Origin: CAVQCA01 sp963710815
GTDB taxonomy: Bacteria > Pseudomonadota > Gammaproteobacteria > UBA9214
Assembly: GCA_963710815.1 (NCBI GenBank)
Contig: CAVQCA010000039.1
Location: forward strand, 53,153-117,152
Direction: 5' to 3'
DNA: 64,000 bases
Part shown: in pieces, positions 38,319 through 45,753 of the stretch
How positions within the stretch are numbered: the first letter of the stretch is position 1
How the letters are laid out: each line of letters starts with the position of its first letter
Position numbers and translations under genes: made by a program
The notes under the pieces: generated by a model
Databases searched by the model: none
Seen by the model: the letters and a program-made list of their open reading frames with translations, nothing else
Told to the model about the DNA's origin: nothing

Positions 38319-39382
38319 GGCCGCTCTCCCGTCTGCGAGTCGAGATTCAGCAATGGTAATATGCCGCGCGTCTGTTCATCGATGATGACCTTCGAGCGAA
38401 TCCCTGGCAGCACGTTCTGCAAGGTCTCGATATAGATGCGGCGACGAGTGACCTCAGGCGCCTTGGTGTACTCAGCGAGCAATGCACTAAACCTGGCGAC
38501 GTCGCCTTCGGCCTCATTAACCCGCTTGAGCCGGTAGCCATCGGCCTCGCGGATCCGCTGATCTTTCTCGCCTTCGGCCAGCGGGATCACCTTGTTGTAG
38601 TCGCGGCGGGCCTCGTTGATCAGCTTCTCCTTCTCCTGCTGCGCCTGGTTGACTTCGTTGAACGACTCCTGCACCGGCTCGGGGGGATTAATGTTCTTCA
38701 GTTGCACCTGGTCGATACTGATCCCCATGGCGTACTTGGTGGAAAGCGCCTGCATCTTGGCAAGAGCCTCGGATTCAATCTCTTGCCTGCCGATCGTAAT
38801 GACCTCGTCCACAGTGCGATCGCCGACGACCTCGCGCATGACCGATTCGGAGACATAGCGCAGCGTTTCACTCGGTTCCCGAACCTCGAAGAGAAATTTC
38901 ACAGGATCCGAGATACGGTATTGAACGACCCATTCCACCAGTGCGGCGTTCAAGTCACCGGTGACCATCTCCGTTTCGCGCTTCGTTTCTTGCCTCCCGG
39001 CGCTAGCACCCTGATACGGATCGGTGGCGCCTGGGGTCGTGAAGCCAAATTCCTGCTTCAATTGGCGCTTAACGGGAACGATTGTTGCCACATCAATGCC
39101 CAGTGGCAGCTTGAAATGCAATCCCGCTGGAACCTCCTTGAGGTACTTGCCGAAGCGTTGCACCACTGCGACGGAATCACTCGGCACGGTGTAATACGCA
39201 GTCCATGCGAACAGACCGGCCGCAACGAGGACCGCAACGGCAATCAAGCCACTCGGGCCACCGCCCGGAAGGAACTGTTTGAGCCGAGTCTGCCACTGTC
39301 GTATGAGATCATCGATGTCAGGGGGTGTGCCTCTGCTGCCCCACGGGCCGCCTTGTCCACCGTTACCGTCATGGGATGGCAT
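38315..39382 (-). CDS. hflK: Membrane protease modulator HflK
   Basis: A 355-residue SPFH protein. A glycine-rich N-terminus (GNGGQGGPWGSRGTPPDID) precedes a transmembrane helix (GLIAVAVLVAAGLFAWTAYY). The SPFH domain has VPSDSVAVVQRFGKYLKEVP, ALVEWVVQYRISDPVKFLFE and QVQLKNINPPEPVQESFNEV, then a coiled coil and VLPGIRSKVIIDEQ. Partner of HflC in the FtsH-regulating complex. The ATG overlaps the stop of the upstream small ORF (TAATG), and GGAGG lies inside that ORF's last codons. Confidence 0.93.
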   Translation of the reverse strand: MPSHDGNGGQGGPWGSRGTPPDIDDLIRQWQTRLKQFLPGGGPSGLIAVAVLVAAGLFAWTAYYTVPSDSVAVVQRFGKYLKEVPAGLHFKLPLGIDVATIVPVKRQLKQEFGFTTPGATDPYQGASAGRQETKRETEMVTGDLNAALVEWVVQYRISDPVKFLFEVREPSETLRYVSESVMREVVGDRTVDEVITIGRQEIESEALAKMQALSTKYAMGISIDQVQLKNINPPEPVQESFNEVNQAQQEKEKLINEARRDYNKVIPLAEGEKDQRIREADGYRLKRVNEAEGDVARFSALLAEYTKAPEVTRRRIYIETLQNVLPGIRSKVIIDEQTRGILPLLNLDSQTGERP

Positions 39383-39663
39383 TAGAATCCTCCCTTCCGG
39401 ACGTCTGCGGTGACTCCCTGCCTGGCGTCGAGCCAGTCGGACTGGCGCCCGCGTCGCAGTTCGTCGCTTCGCGCAGCATGATTGCCGGTCCTGGGAGAGC
39501 AGGTCATCCCTTCGTTTTCGGCTCGTTCAACAGCTTGCCGGTCGATGCCTTCCTGGCGCGATTCAGGTCTTTCCGCCGGGTCCACTCGATTGGCTTTCAG
39601 GGTGGCCTGAACCTTTGCTCGCGGTTCCTTTGCTGACGTATAACTTTGTTCGTGCTTTTCCAT
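39382..39663 (-). CDS. Small hydrophilic protein upstream of hflK
   Basis: A 93-residue charged protein (MEKHEQSYTSAKEPRAKVQA ... RQGVTADVRKGGF) with no signal peptide or membrane helix. It resembles nothing I recognise. Support for translation is positional: GGAG lies about 5 nt before its ATG, and its stop overlaps the hflK start as TAATG with the hflK Shine-Dalgarno inside it. It could be a leader that couples hflK translation, or an accident of a high-GC frame. Confidence 0.45.
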   Translation of the reverse strand: MEKHEQSYTSAKEPRAKVQATLKANRVDPAERPESRQEGIDRQAVERAENEGMTCSPRTGNHAARSDELRRGRQSDWLDARQGVTADVRKGGF

Positions 39664-39849
39664 TTCGCTCCGCCGTCTGATACGGACCGGGCAAAGTGCA
39701 CCGGTCTTATTGGCTCAAGCGTATACGGCCCGTTCGACTGGAGTCTGTACGACAGCGTACATTGTGGATACCTGCGCGGCCTTCAAGCACTCGGCCCGCA
39801 GCAGCAGGTCCATGAAAGGTATCGACAAGTCAAGTTTTGTACCTGTCCT

Positions 39850-40140
39850 CCGCAATTATTGAGGACTCGGTATGCCTGGACCCAGCGACATATGCGGGCA
39901 TGACCGATTGTAATAACAAACCCATTTTTTCACGATGCGATATAAGTACAATCTGGTCAGGGGGATCAGGTAGTCCAGACACTCGCGCCTCAGAGTTCCA
40001 ATGACCCGTTCGCAAAAGCAATTTGCGAGAGGGCTTCGGTAGAGACTTTTCAGGACACACAATCCCGGTTTTCGAATGGAATTATCCAAATTGACGGAAA
40101 AGATACGGTCGCGATCATGAATGAGGTAGTGGCAGGTACC
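39850..40140 (-). pseudogene. Integrase-core transposase fossil
   Basis: On the minus strand the frame reads YLIHDRDRIFSVNLDNSIRK then PLANCFCERVIGTLRRECLD and VCYYNRSCPHMSLGPGIPSP, with frame breaks. This is the rve-type integrase core (D...D...E, ending NAYCER.IGTIRRECLD ... HYN..RPH.SLGPGIP) found in IS481/IS3-like and related transposases. Only the C-terminal part remains. Confidence 0.65.
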
Positions 40141-40224
40141 GGGCGCGGGTGACGCCGGCGAAGCGGGGCAGGGGAGGCCGGCGTCCCTCGACCGGCGATC
40201 CGGAAGAGCCTACTCCGGCCGAAC

Positions 40225-40392
40225 GCCGCGCCTCGATGACCTGGACCCAGCGCCTGAAACGGGTACCCCGAGCCGCAAGGATTTCTTCTACATCTCGGAA
40301 GCTGACGGCAAAACGGAATACAACCACTCGGCATGTCTGATGATCTCGGCCGGATAGCGATAACTTGAATAAGGATTTGGTGTCGTTTTCAT
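40225..40392 (-). pseudogene. N-terminal fossil of an IS6-family transposase
   Basis: Starts MKTTPNPYSSYRYPAEIIRH-AEWLY at 40392 (minus). After a one-base shift it continues FRFAVSFRDVEEILAARG, the conserved IS6/IS26 opening (AEIISHAVWLYHRF.LSFRDVEELLAERG). It then runs into unrelated sequence adjoining the integrase fossil, so two different elements are fused here. Confidence 0.65.
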
Positions 40393-40583
40393 CTCTCGAC
40401 CATACTACTTACCACTCCTGATCCGAGGTCAACTTAACAGTACTCTGCACACCCCTGACGATCTCGCCCTCTGGCAGGCCCCGGACCACCGGCCGGTGCT
40501 GGCCTGCGTGCGTATGAGATGTGAATGAACTAACACGATGGCCCGCCGATTCCATCGCAGCCGAGTGATTACCGGAGAACGAC

Positions 40584-42197
40584 ATGACAGAACCCCATCA
40601 ACACCCGGTCCGTACCGAGATCGAAATGGTGCGCCAGGCCCTGGAAAAGGCTGAGCACAAGCGTATGCGCAAGCTGCTGCGGGGTATGCATCCCTCCAAG
40701 GTGGCCAGCCTGCTGGAATCCCTCAAGCCCAGGCAACGCAGCGTGCTGTGGCAGCAGATCGACGATGACGCCGAGCAAAAAATACTTGTGCATGCGAGTG
40801 AAGAACTGCGGTCATTCTTCCAGCAGGACACGAAGCATGCGGAGACCCTGGCGCCCGAGGGGGAAACCCACACCGAGTTAGAGCGGCTGCGCGAAGACCT
40901 GGAGCTGGGCAAGCTCAAGCGTGTGGGGCGTATGCTGCAACGGATCCACCCCGCCAAGGCAGCGGGGTTGCTGGAGTCCGTGCCGCCCGGTGAGCGATCC
41001 ATGGCCTGGGATATGGTGGAAAGCGAAGAGGCCGGCCGCATCCTCGTGCACCTGCACGAGGAGGTGCGCACCCGTCTCGCGCTGGAAATGGATCCCGAAG
41101 ACCTGAGCACCGCCGCACGCAGCATGAAGCTGGATGACCTGGTCGATCTGATTCAAGACCTGCCTGAGGAAACCGGTCAGAACCTTCTCCGCACCATGGA
41201 TCTGCAGGCGCGCGAACAGCTGGAATCCATGCTCACCTACCCGGAGGATTCCGCCGGTGGTCTCATGAACACCGATCAGATTGCGGTGCGTGCCGACCTC
41301 CATCTGGGGTCCGTATTGCGCTATCTGCGCCTGCTGGAAGACCTGGCTGACAATACTGACCAGCTCATGGTGGTCGACCGCAACAATTATTACCAGGGCG
41401 TGCTGCGCTTGCGGCGACTGTTGACCAGCCACCCACAACAACGTATCAAGGAGGTGATGGACCATGCCTTCGAGCCCATACCGGCGGATATGCACAGCCG
41501 GGAAGTGGCGCGCCGCTTCGTGGACCTGGACCTGATCTCCTCGCCAGTGGTGGACAGCGATGGCCGTCTGGTCGGGCGCATCACGGTGGATGATGTGGTG
41601 GATGTCATTCGGGAGGAGTCTGAGCGCTCCCTGATGCATGCGGCCGGTCTGGACAAGGAAGTCGATATGTTCGCACCGGTGCTGACCAGCACCAGGCGCC
41701 GGGCGCTCTGGCTGGGCATCAACCTGGTAACTGCCTTTATGGCCGCGTGGGTCATCAGCCTGTTTGAAGGTACCCTTGAGAAGGTGGTGGCGCTGGCGGT
41801 GCTGATGCCCATCGTTGCGAGCATGGGAGGTATTGCCGGCAGCCAGACACTCACGCTGGTGATCCGTGGCCTGGCTCTGGGTCATCTGCAACGGGGAAAT
41901 GCCCCTCTCCTGTTGTGGAAGGAGTTCGGCATTGGCGCGCTTAACGGACTAATCTGGGCGCTGGTGGTGGCCTTCCTCGCCATCCTCTGGTTCAAAAGCT
42001 GGCAGATCGGCGGCATCATCGCCGCGGCCATCCTGCTCAACCTGCTATGCGCCGCCCTGGCGGGTGTGGCGATTCCCCTGGTGCTGCGCGAACTAAGCAT
42101 AGACCCAGCCCTGGCCGGCGGCGTTATCCTGACCACCGTCACTGACGTGGTGGGATTCCTTGCCTTTCTCGGCCTCGCAACCTTGGTGTTGCGCTAG
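40584..42197 (+). CDS. mgtE: Magnesium transporter MgtE with duplicated N-domain segment
   Basis: A 537-residue Mg2+ channel, longer than the usual ~450. The N-terminal superhelical domain seems internally duplicated: KRMRKLLRGMHPSKVASLLE ... ILVHASEELRSFF (about 25-80) and KRVGRMLQRIHPAKAAGLLE ... ILVHLHEEVRTRL (about 110-175) have the same pattern. Next come YPEDSAGGLMNTD, two CBS domains that sense Mg2+ (about 225-350), and five transmembrane helices with the pore signature around LMPIVASMGGIAGSQTLTL. It ends TTVTDVVGFLAFLGLATL. Monocistronic; GGAG precedes the start. Confidence 0.93.
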   Translation: MTEPHQHPVRTEIEMVRQALEKAEHKRMRKLLRGMHPSKVASLLESLKPRQRSVLWQQIDDDAEQKILVHASEELRSFFQQDTKHAETLAPEGETHTELERLREDLELGKLKRVGRMLQRIHPAKAAGLLESVPPGERSMAWDMVESEEAGRILVHLHEEVRTRLALEMDPEDLSTAARSMKLDDLVDLIQDLPEETGQNLLRTMDLQAREQLESMLTYPEDSAGGLMNTDQIAVRADLHLGSVLRYLRLLEDLADNTDQLMVVDRNNYYQGVLRLRRLLTSHPQQRIKEVMDHAFEPIPADMHSREVARRFVDLDLISSPVVDSDGRLVGRITVDDVVDVIREESERSLMHAAGLDKEVDMFAPVLTSTRRRALWLGINLVTAFMAAWVISLFEGTLEKVVALAVLMPIVASMGGIAGSQTLTLVIRGLALGHLQRGNAPLLLWKEFGIGALNGLIWALVVAFLAILWFKSWQIGGIIAAAILLNLLCAALAGVAIPLVLRELSIDPALAGGVILTTVTDVVGFLAFLGLATLVLR

Positions 42198-42874
42198 CTA
42201 TACCTGCCTTCGCGGTAGTCCCTTCTCATCAGGAAAATGATGCCACCAGTTAAAAAAAGCAGACATCCAGAAGCATAACCAATCGACGAGTCTATATAAC
42301 TAATCGTAATTGTTCCGCCAATGGTGTACAGGTATACCCCGACCCGCTACCCAAGCCTGCCTTCCTCCTGTTTGCCACGCTAATGGCGATTCCAGCTATA
42401 CGATTAGGCGCAGCTACATAGCGAGATATTTTCCAGCGCACACACCCGTAGCCCATGTTTGGACCAAACAGGCAATATGTTCGACAACGCACAGACAACC
42501 CGATTGGAATGGACAAAACTTACCGGATATGTGTTGCATAGCCTGATACGACTGATGTTCCATTCCGGCTCACCGCGAGTCCCGGCAACTTCATCACTGG
42601 ATCAGGCGATATCCAGAGCCCATGCGGACACGATCAAGATTCTTATCGCACAGGGTATAGATATCAACGCCAGAAATATCCACGGCGACTTCACCCGACA
42701 GTTGAGGAAAAGAAGCCTTTTTTTCAAATCACAGGAGGGCTTCGACATCGAAATACATCTCATCTCACTAGTTGGTTTTATAGCGGATTTCATTGTTGCC
42801 GGTATTTTTGGCAATTCACGCCCGTACCCACGCAACCGACGTCAAAACCCCGCCACGCGATTCCGGGGGCAATC
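42198..42874. other. Gap with an ankyrin-like fragment
   Basis: No complete gene. At 42594-42690 (+) one frame reads LDQAISRAHADTIKILIAQG followed by IDINARNIHGD, a single ankyrin repeat, in an ORF that otherwise looks random. At about 42198-42330 (minus) a short hydrophobic frame (ISYIDSSIGYASGCLLFLTG ... RRDYREGRYS) may be the end of a lost small membrane protein. Confidence 0.4.
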
Positions 42875-43066
42875 ATGAGTCCCGCCATGATTTGCGCGGC
42901 GCTGAACAGCATCATGCATCGCCTGCAAGGGGCAGCTGGCGTTCTGGAACTGCCTGGCCATGACGAGGCCACACTGCTTATCATCAGGGACATTGTGGAC
43001 GATCTGTCTCGCCTGGAGGCCGCCGCGGCGCGGGATTCATTCATGCCGAAAAGGAGGCAGTCATGA
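42875..43066 (+). CDS. Short hypothetical protein
   Basis: A 63-residue frame (MSPAMICAALNSIMHRLQGA ... LLIIRDIVDDLSRLEAAAAR) predicted helical, with GGGGG about 6 nt upstream. A second tiny frame beginning MNGIKEVIRERRLKA starts at its stop (43063). Neither is recognisable. Its position just outside the distal att-like site means it may be chromosomal rather than island DNA. Confidence 0.35.
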   Translation: MSPAMICAALNSIMHRLQGAAGVLELPGHDEATLLIIRDIVDDLSRLEAAAARDSFMPKRRQS

Positions 43067-43237
43067 ATGGAATCAAAGAGGTTATCCGCGAGAGACGGCT
43101 GAAAGCGTAGGGGGGAGGCCAACGGATTGGCCCGATGGTGGTCGCTGGGGAGCGGCGTGAGGCTGACTCGGTGGCTATCGGTCTTATGGCCAGACCCAAT
43201 GCCAACCAATGGGTGTCGTAAGGGTAAGAAAATTAAA

Positions 43238-43505
43238 TGGCTCCCCGGGACGGGCTCGAACCGCCGACCTGGTGATTAAAGCTATAAGATACAGTTAGTT
43301 ATTAAGCAAATAGGATAAAGAGTCTGTAAGAGATTTTCTGTCGTCCTTTCTGCTCTGTCGCTTGGGCTGAGCCATGACTGAACATCCCCCGGTCATTGAT
43401 CACCAGAAATGGCGCATTTAATTCTGCATTTTTGAATGTGCTCAACGAGTTGTGTTCTCGTGGTGACTGAGATTTGTCTGAGTTTCGGCCGGAGTGGCGC
43501 GATGG
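43238..43505 (-). repeat. Distal att-like site: tRNA-Asn 3'-end copy plus island-end repeat (copy 1)
   Basis: 43238-43279 repeats the 3' portion of the tRNA-Asn gene (TGGCTCCCCGGGACGGGCTC ...) up to the anticodon loop, with one deletion. The remaining ~225 bp is not tRNA-derived but closely matches 50847-51065 (for example AAGCAAATAGGAT.AAGAGTC, GTGCTCAACGAGTTGTGT). A partial tRNA copy followed by shared end sequence is what an integrase-mediated island leaves at its far end. Confidence 0.75.
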
Positions 43506-43742
43506 GTGAGGGCGTGGTCGCCTGAGGACAGCGGGGATGCAATGATGAAATGTTTGCGTGAAAGAGGTTACGATCTGGATTGAGTGCTTGCGTACCGACT
43601 ACGTGCCCTCGCTTCGCTCTTCATGCCGCGTAGCGGAGGGATATGTCGGACAGCATCAGGGCACGAGCGAATACAAGCCACTCACCGAGCCCACGATGAA
43701 TGCAGACCTGGCTCGCGTTGATGCCGATCAGGGCAAGGGAAC

Positions 43743-45753
43743 TAGCCCAACTTAGCGGATTCGGCTCTACGATGCCGGCAACTTATTGATTGATATAAGC
43801 CGCACCCCAAAGGTCTGCACTACATGGGGGTGGTTGTTTCGGCTTGGGCGGCGGTGATTTTGGGCGGTGGCTGAGCTGGCAATTCGAGCTGCAACCGATC
43901 CAGCAGCAGCTTGAGCTCAGACTCCGGCTCGGTGTGGCGCGTTAACGTAATGGTTCGACCGTCGGTGGTCGGGATTTCGACGTCGATCATCTGCACGGCA
44001 GCGAACTTTTCGAGCACGCTGCGCGGCGTCAGCCCGGGCGCATGCGCTCGCAGTTGCTGGGCGAGCGTGACGTGCAGGCAGTAGGCCAGGAAGGCAATGA
44101 AGATGTGTGCTTCAATCCGCGCTTCTTTCTGGTGGTGGATCGGCCGGATCGAAAGGTCGCCTTTGAGATTCTTGAACGCTTCTTCGACCTGCGTGAGCTG
44201 GATGTAGTAACGCCACAGCTCGGCGGGATCGCTGCCGGTGAGATTGGTGCGCAGCAGATAACGGCCTTCGCGCCGCCGGACCTGCCTGAGCTTGTCACGG
44301 TTGAGACGGTAGGTGAACGTTGGGTTTTGATCGTGGACCTGCACGTCGACGAGCCGCCAGCCGGAGGGATACTGGCTGCGCGCCGCGCCGAGCTTCATCA
44401 GCAGCTCTTTGTGCGTGAGCGTCATGCCGGAGAGCTGTTTGAGCCGCGCCCATAAACGCTTGAGCTGGCGGTTACGCATCGCGCGTTCCTTGGCGATGCG
44501 ATCCGCGCTCTGGGCGAACACGTACAGCTCGCCGTCCTGCGGCAAGAGCTTGACCTGCACGCCGGGCCGGGCGTCCTGCCAGGGCTTGAGCAACAAGTCC
44601 TTCTCCAGCTTCGACAAGCGGCCCTTGGGCGTGCCGACCAGGTAATGCACCGGCGGATCGGAGTGGCGCATCTCTTCGAGCGTCGCCTCCGTCGGGATAC
44701 CGCGGTCCATGACCCAGACTCTGCGCGCCTTGCCGTACTGGCGTTCGATGCGCGCGAGAAAATCACGCAGCGTGGTACTGTCGGCGGTGTTGCCCGGCAG
44801 CACTTCGTAGGCCAGCGGCAAGCCTTCGGGCGTCACCACCAACGCGATGACCACTTGCACGCAATCGCTTCTGTGATCACGCGAGTAACCGTACTTGCGC
44901 TTGTCCTCGTCATCGAACGGCGGATTGGCTTCGAAGTACGTGCTCGTCAGGTCATAGAGCAGCACGTCGAATTCGACGTTGAACAGATCGCGCCAGCGTT
45001 GCACCAGATGATCGAAGACCGCGGTCTTGTGTTCCACAAGACGATCGTGACAGGCGTACAGCGTGTGGATGTCGGCCAAGCCGTCGTCGGCGCCGAGCAG
45101 ATCACGCAACGCACTGTGCTCGAACCAGTGCCGGTGCAAGCGCCATTCGCTGCCCGGCGACAGCAGCCGATACGCCACCAGCACGAACAGCACCTGATCC
45201 CAGCGCGTGCCCTTGCGGCTCCTGGGCAGACGCGCGCGCCAGAATCGATCCAGTTCCAAGGCCTCCCACAGCTGCAGCGCGAGCCAGCACGACCCCCATA
45301 CTCGCGGGCGGCACAGGCGCAGCTGCGACAGACACAGTCGCACCACCGACTCGTCCACCACACCTGCGTCGATCCGGTCTTCGGGAAACAACGCCAGCGA
45401 ACGCGAGTGCTCGGTGCGCTCGTCGAACACCTCAACCGACTTGCGCCATGCCCGCTCCTGGGAGGAGTTGATTTCTCCGAGATATAACACGTGCCGTTGC
45501 AGCACGCGGCCGCCGGGCAGGCGCCGATTCTCGACGATGCTCCAGTACCGGTGCACCTTGCCATCTTTCCGCCGTGTGGTCGCGCGTAGAAACATGGTCA
45601 CCCATTATCCGCACGCGCGCACCAAAGAAAACAAGCAAGGTCTTCACTACAGCCGCTTTTCAGGGCTTATCCACAGAACGCCCGCTGATTCTCAAGCAAA
45701 TTATTTTTCGACACCCCCGATTTCGAGGCCGAATCCGCTAAGTTGGGCTAGCG
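43743..45753. mobile_element. Intact IS1634-family insertion sequence (~2.0 kb)
   Basis: Inverted ends CTAG + CCCAACTTAGCGGATTCGGC on the left and GCCGAATCCGCTAAGTTGGG + CTAG on the right (45730-45753) bracket a single complete transposase gene. CTAG may be a duplicated target. The right CTAG contains the stop codon of the neighbouring GGDEF/EAL gene. Perfect ends and an intact gene suggest recent activity. Confidence 0.85.
43820..45601 (-). CDS. IS1634-family (IS4 superfamily) transposase
   Basis: A 593-residue DDE transposase. N-terminus: RKDGKVHRYWSIVENRRLPG, RVLQRHVLYLGEINSSQ, typical of the IS1634/IS1549 group. The catalytic acids lie in VLLYDLTSTYFEANPPFDDE, RRVWVMDRGIPTEATLEEMR and VEEAFKNLKGDLSIRPIHHQ (the Y-x-x-x-R/K region), followed by HIFIAFLAYCLHVTL. 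Full length with no frame breaks. Confidence 0.92.
   Translation of the reverse strand: MTMFLRATTRRKDGKVHRYWSIVENRRLPGGRVLQRHVLYLGEINSSQERAWRKSVEVFDERTEHSRSLALFPEDRIDAGVVDESVVRLCLSQLRLCRPRVWGSCWLALQLWEALELDRFWRARLPRSRKGTRWDQVLFVLVAYRLLSPGSEWRLHRHWFEHSALRDLLGADDGLADIHTLYACHDRLVEHKTAVFDHLVQRWRDLFNVEFDVLLYDLTSTYFEANPPFDDEDKRKYGYSRDHRSDCVQVVIALVVTPEGLPLAYEVLPGNTADSTTLRDFLARIERQYGKARRVWVMDRGIPTEATLEEMRHSDPPVHYLVGTPKGRLSKLEKDLLLKPWQDARPGVQVKLLPQDGELYVFAQSADRIAKERAMRNRQLKRLWARLKQLSGMTLTHKELLMKLGAARSQYPSGWRLVDVQVHDQNPTFTYRLNRDKLRQVRRREGRYLLRTNLTGSDPAELWRYYIQLTQVEEAFKNLKGDLSIRPIHHQKEARIEAHIFIAFLAYCLHVTLAQQLRAHAPGLTPRSVLEKFAAVQMIDVEIPTTDGRTITLTRHTEPESELKLLLDRLQLELPAQPPPKITAAQAETTTPM

Larger units (their letters stand above)
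39664..40583. other. Transposase graveyard between hflK and mgtE
   Basis: No intact gene in 920 bp. It contains the integrase-type fossil (39850-40140) and the IS6-type fossil (40225-40392), both minus strand. 40393-40583 should hold the mgtE promoter, but I see no clear boxes. Confidence 0.5.

Noticed and set aside
43238..43310. tRNA-Asn gene at 43.24 kb (and likewise at 50.80 kb)
   Set aside because: Only the 3' half up to the anticodon loop is present, followed by unrelated sequence, so no cloverleaf can form. They are interpreted as attachment-site copies.
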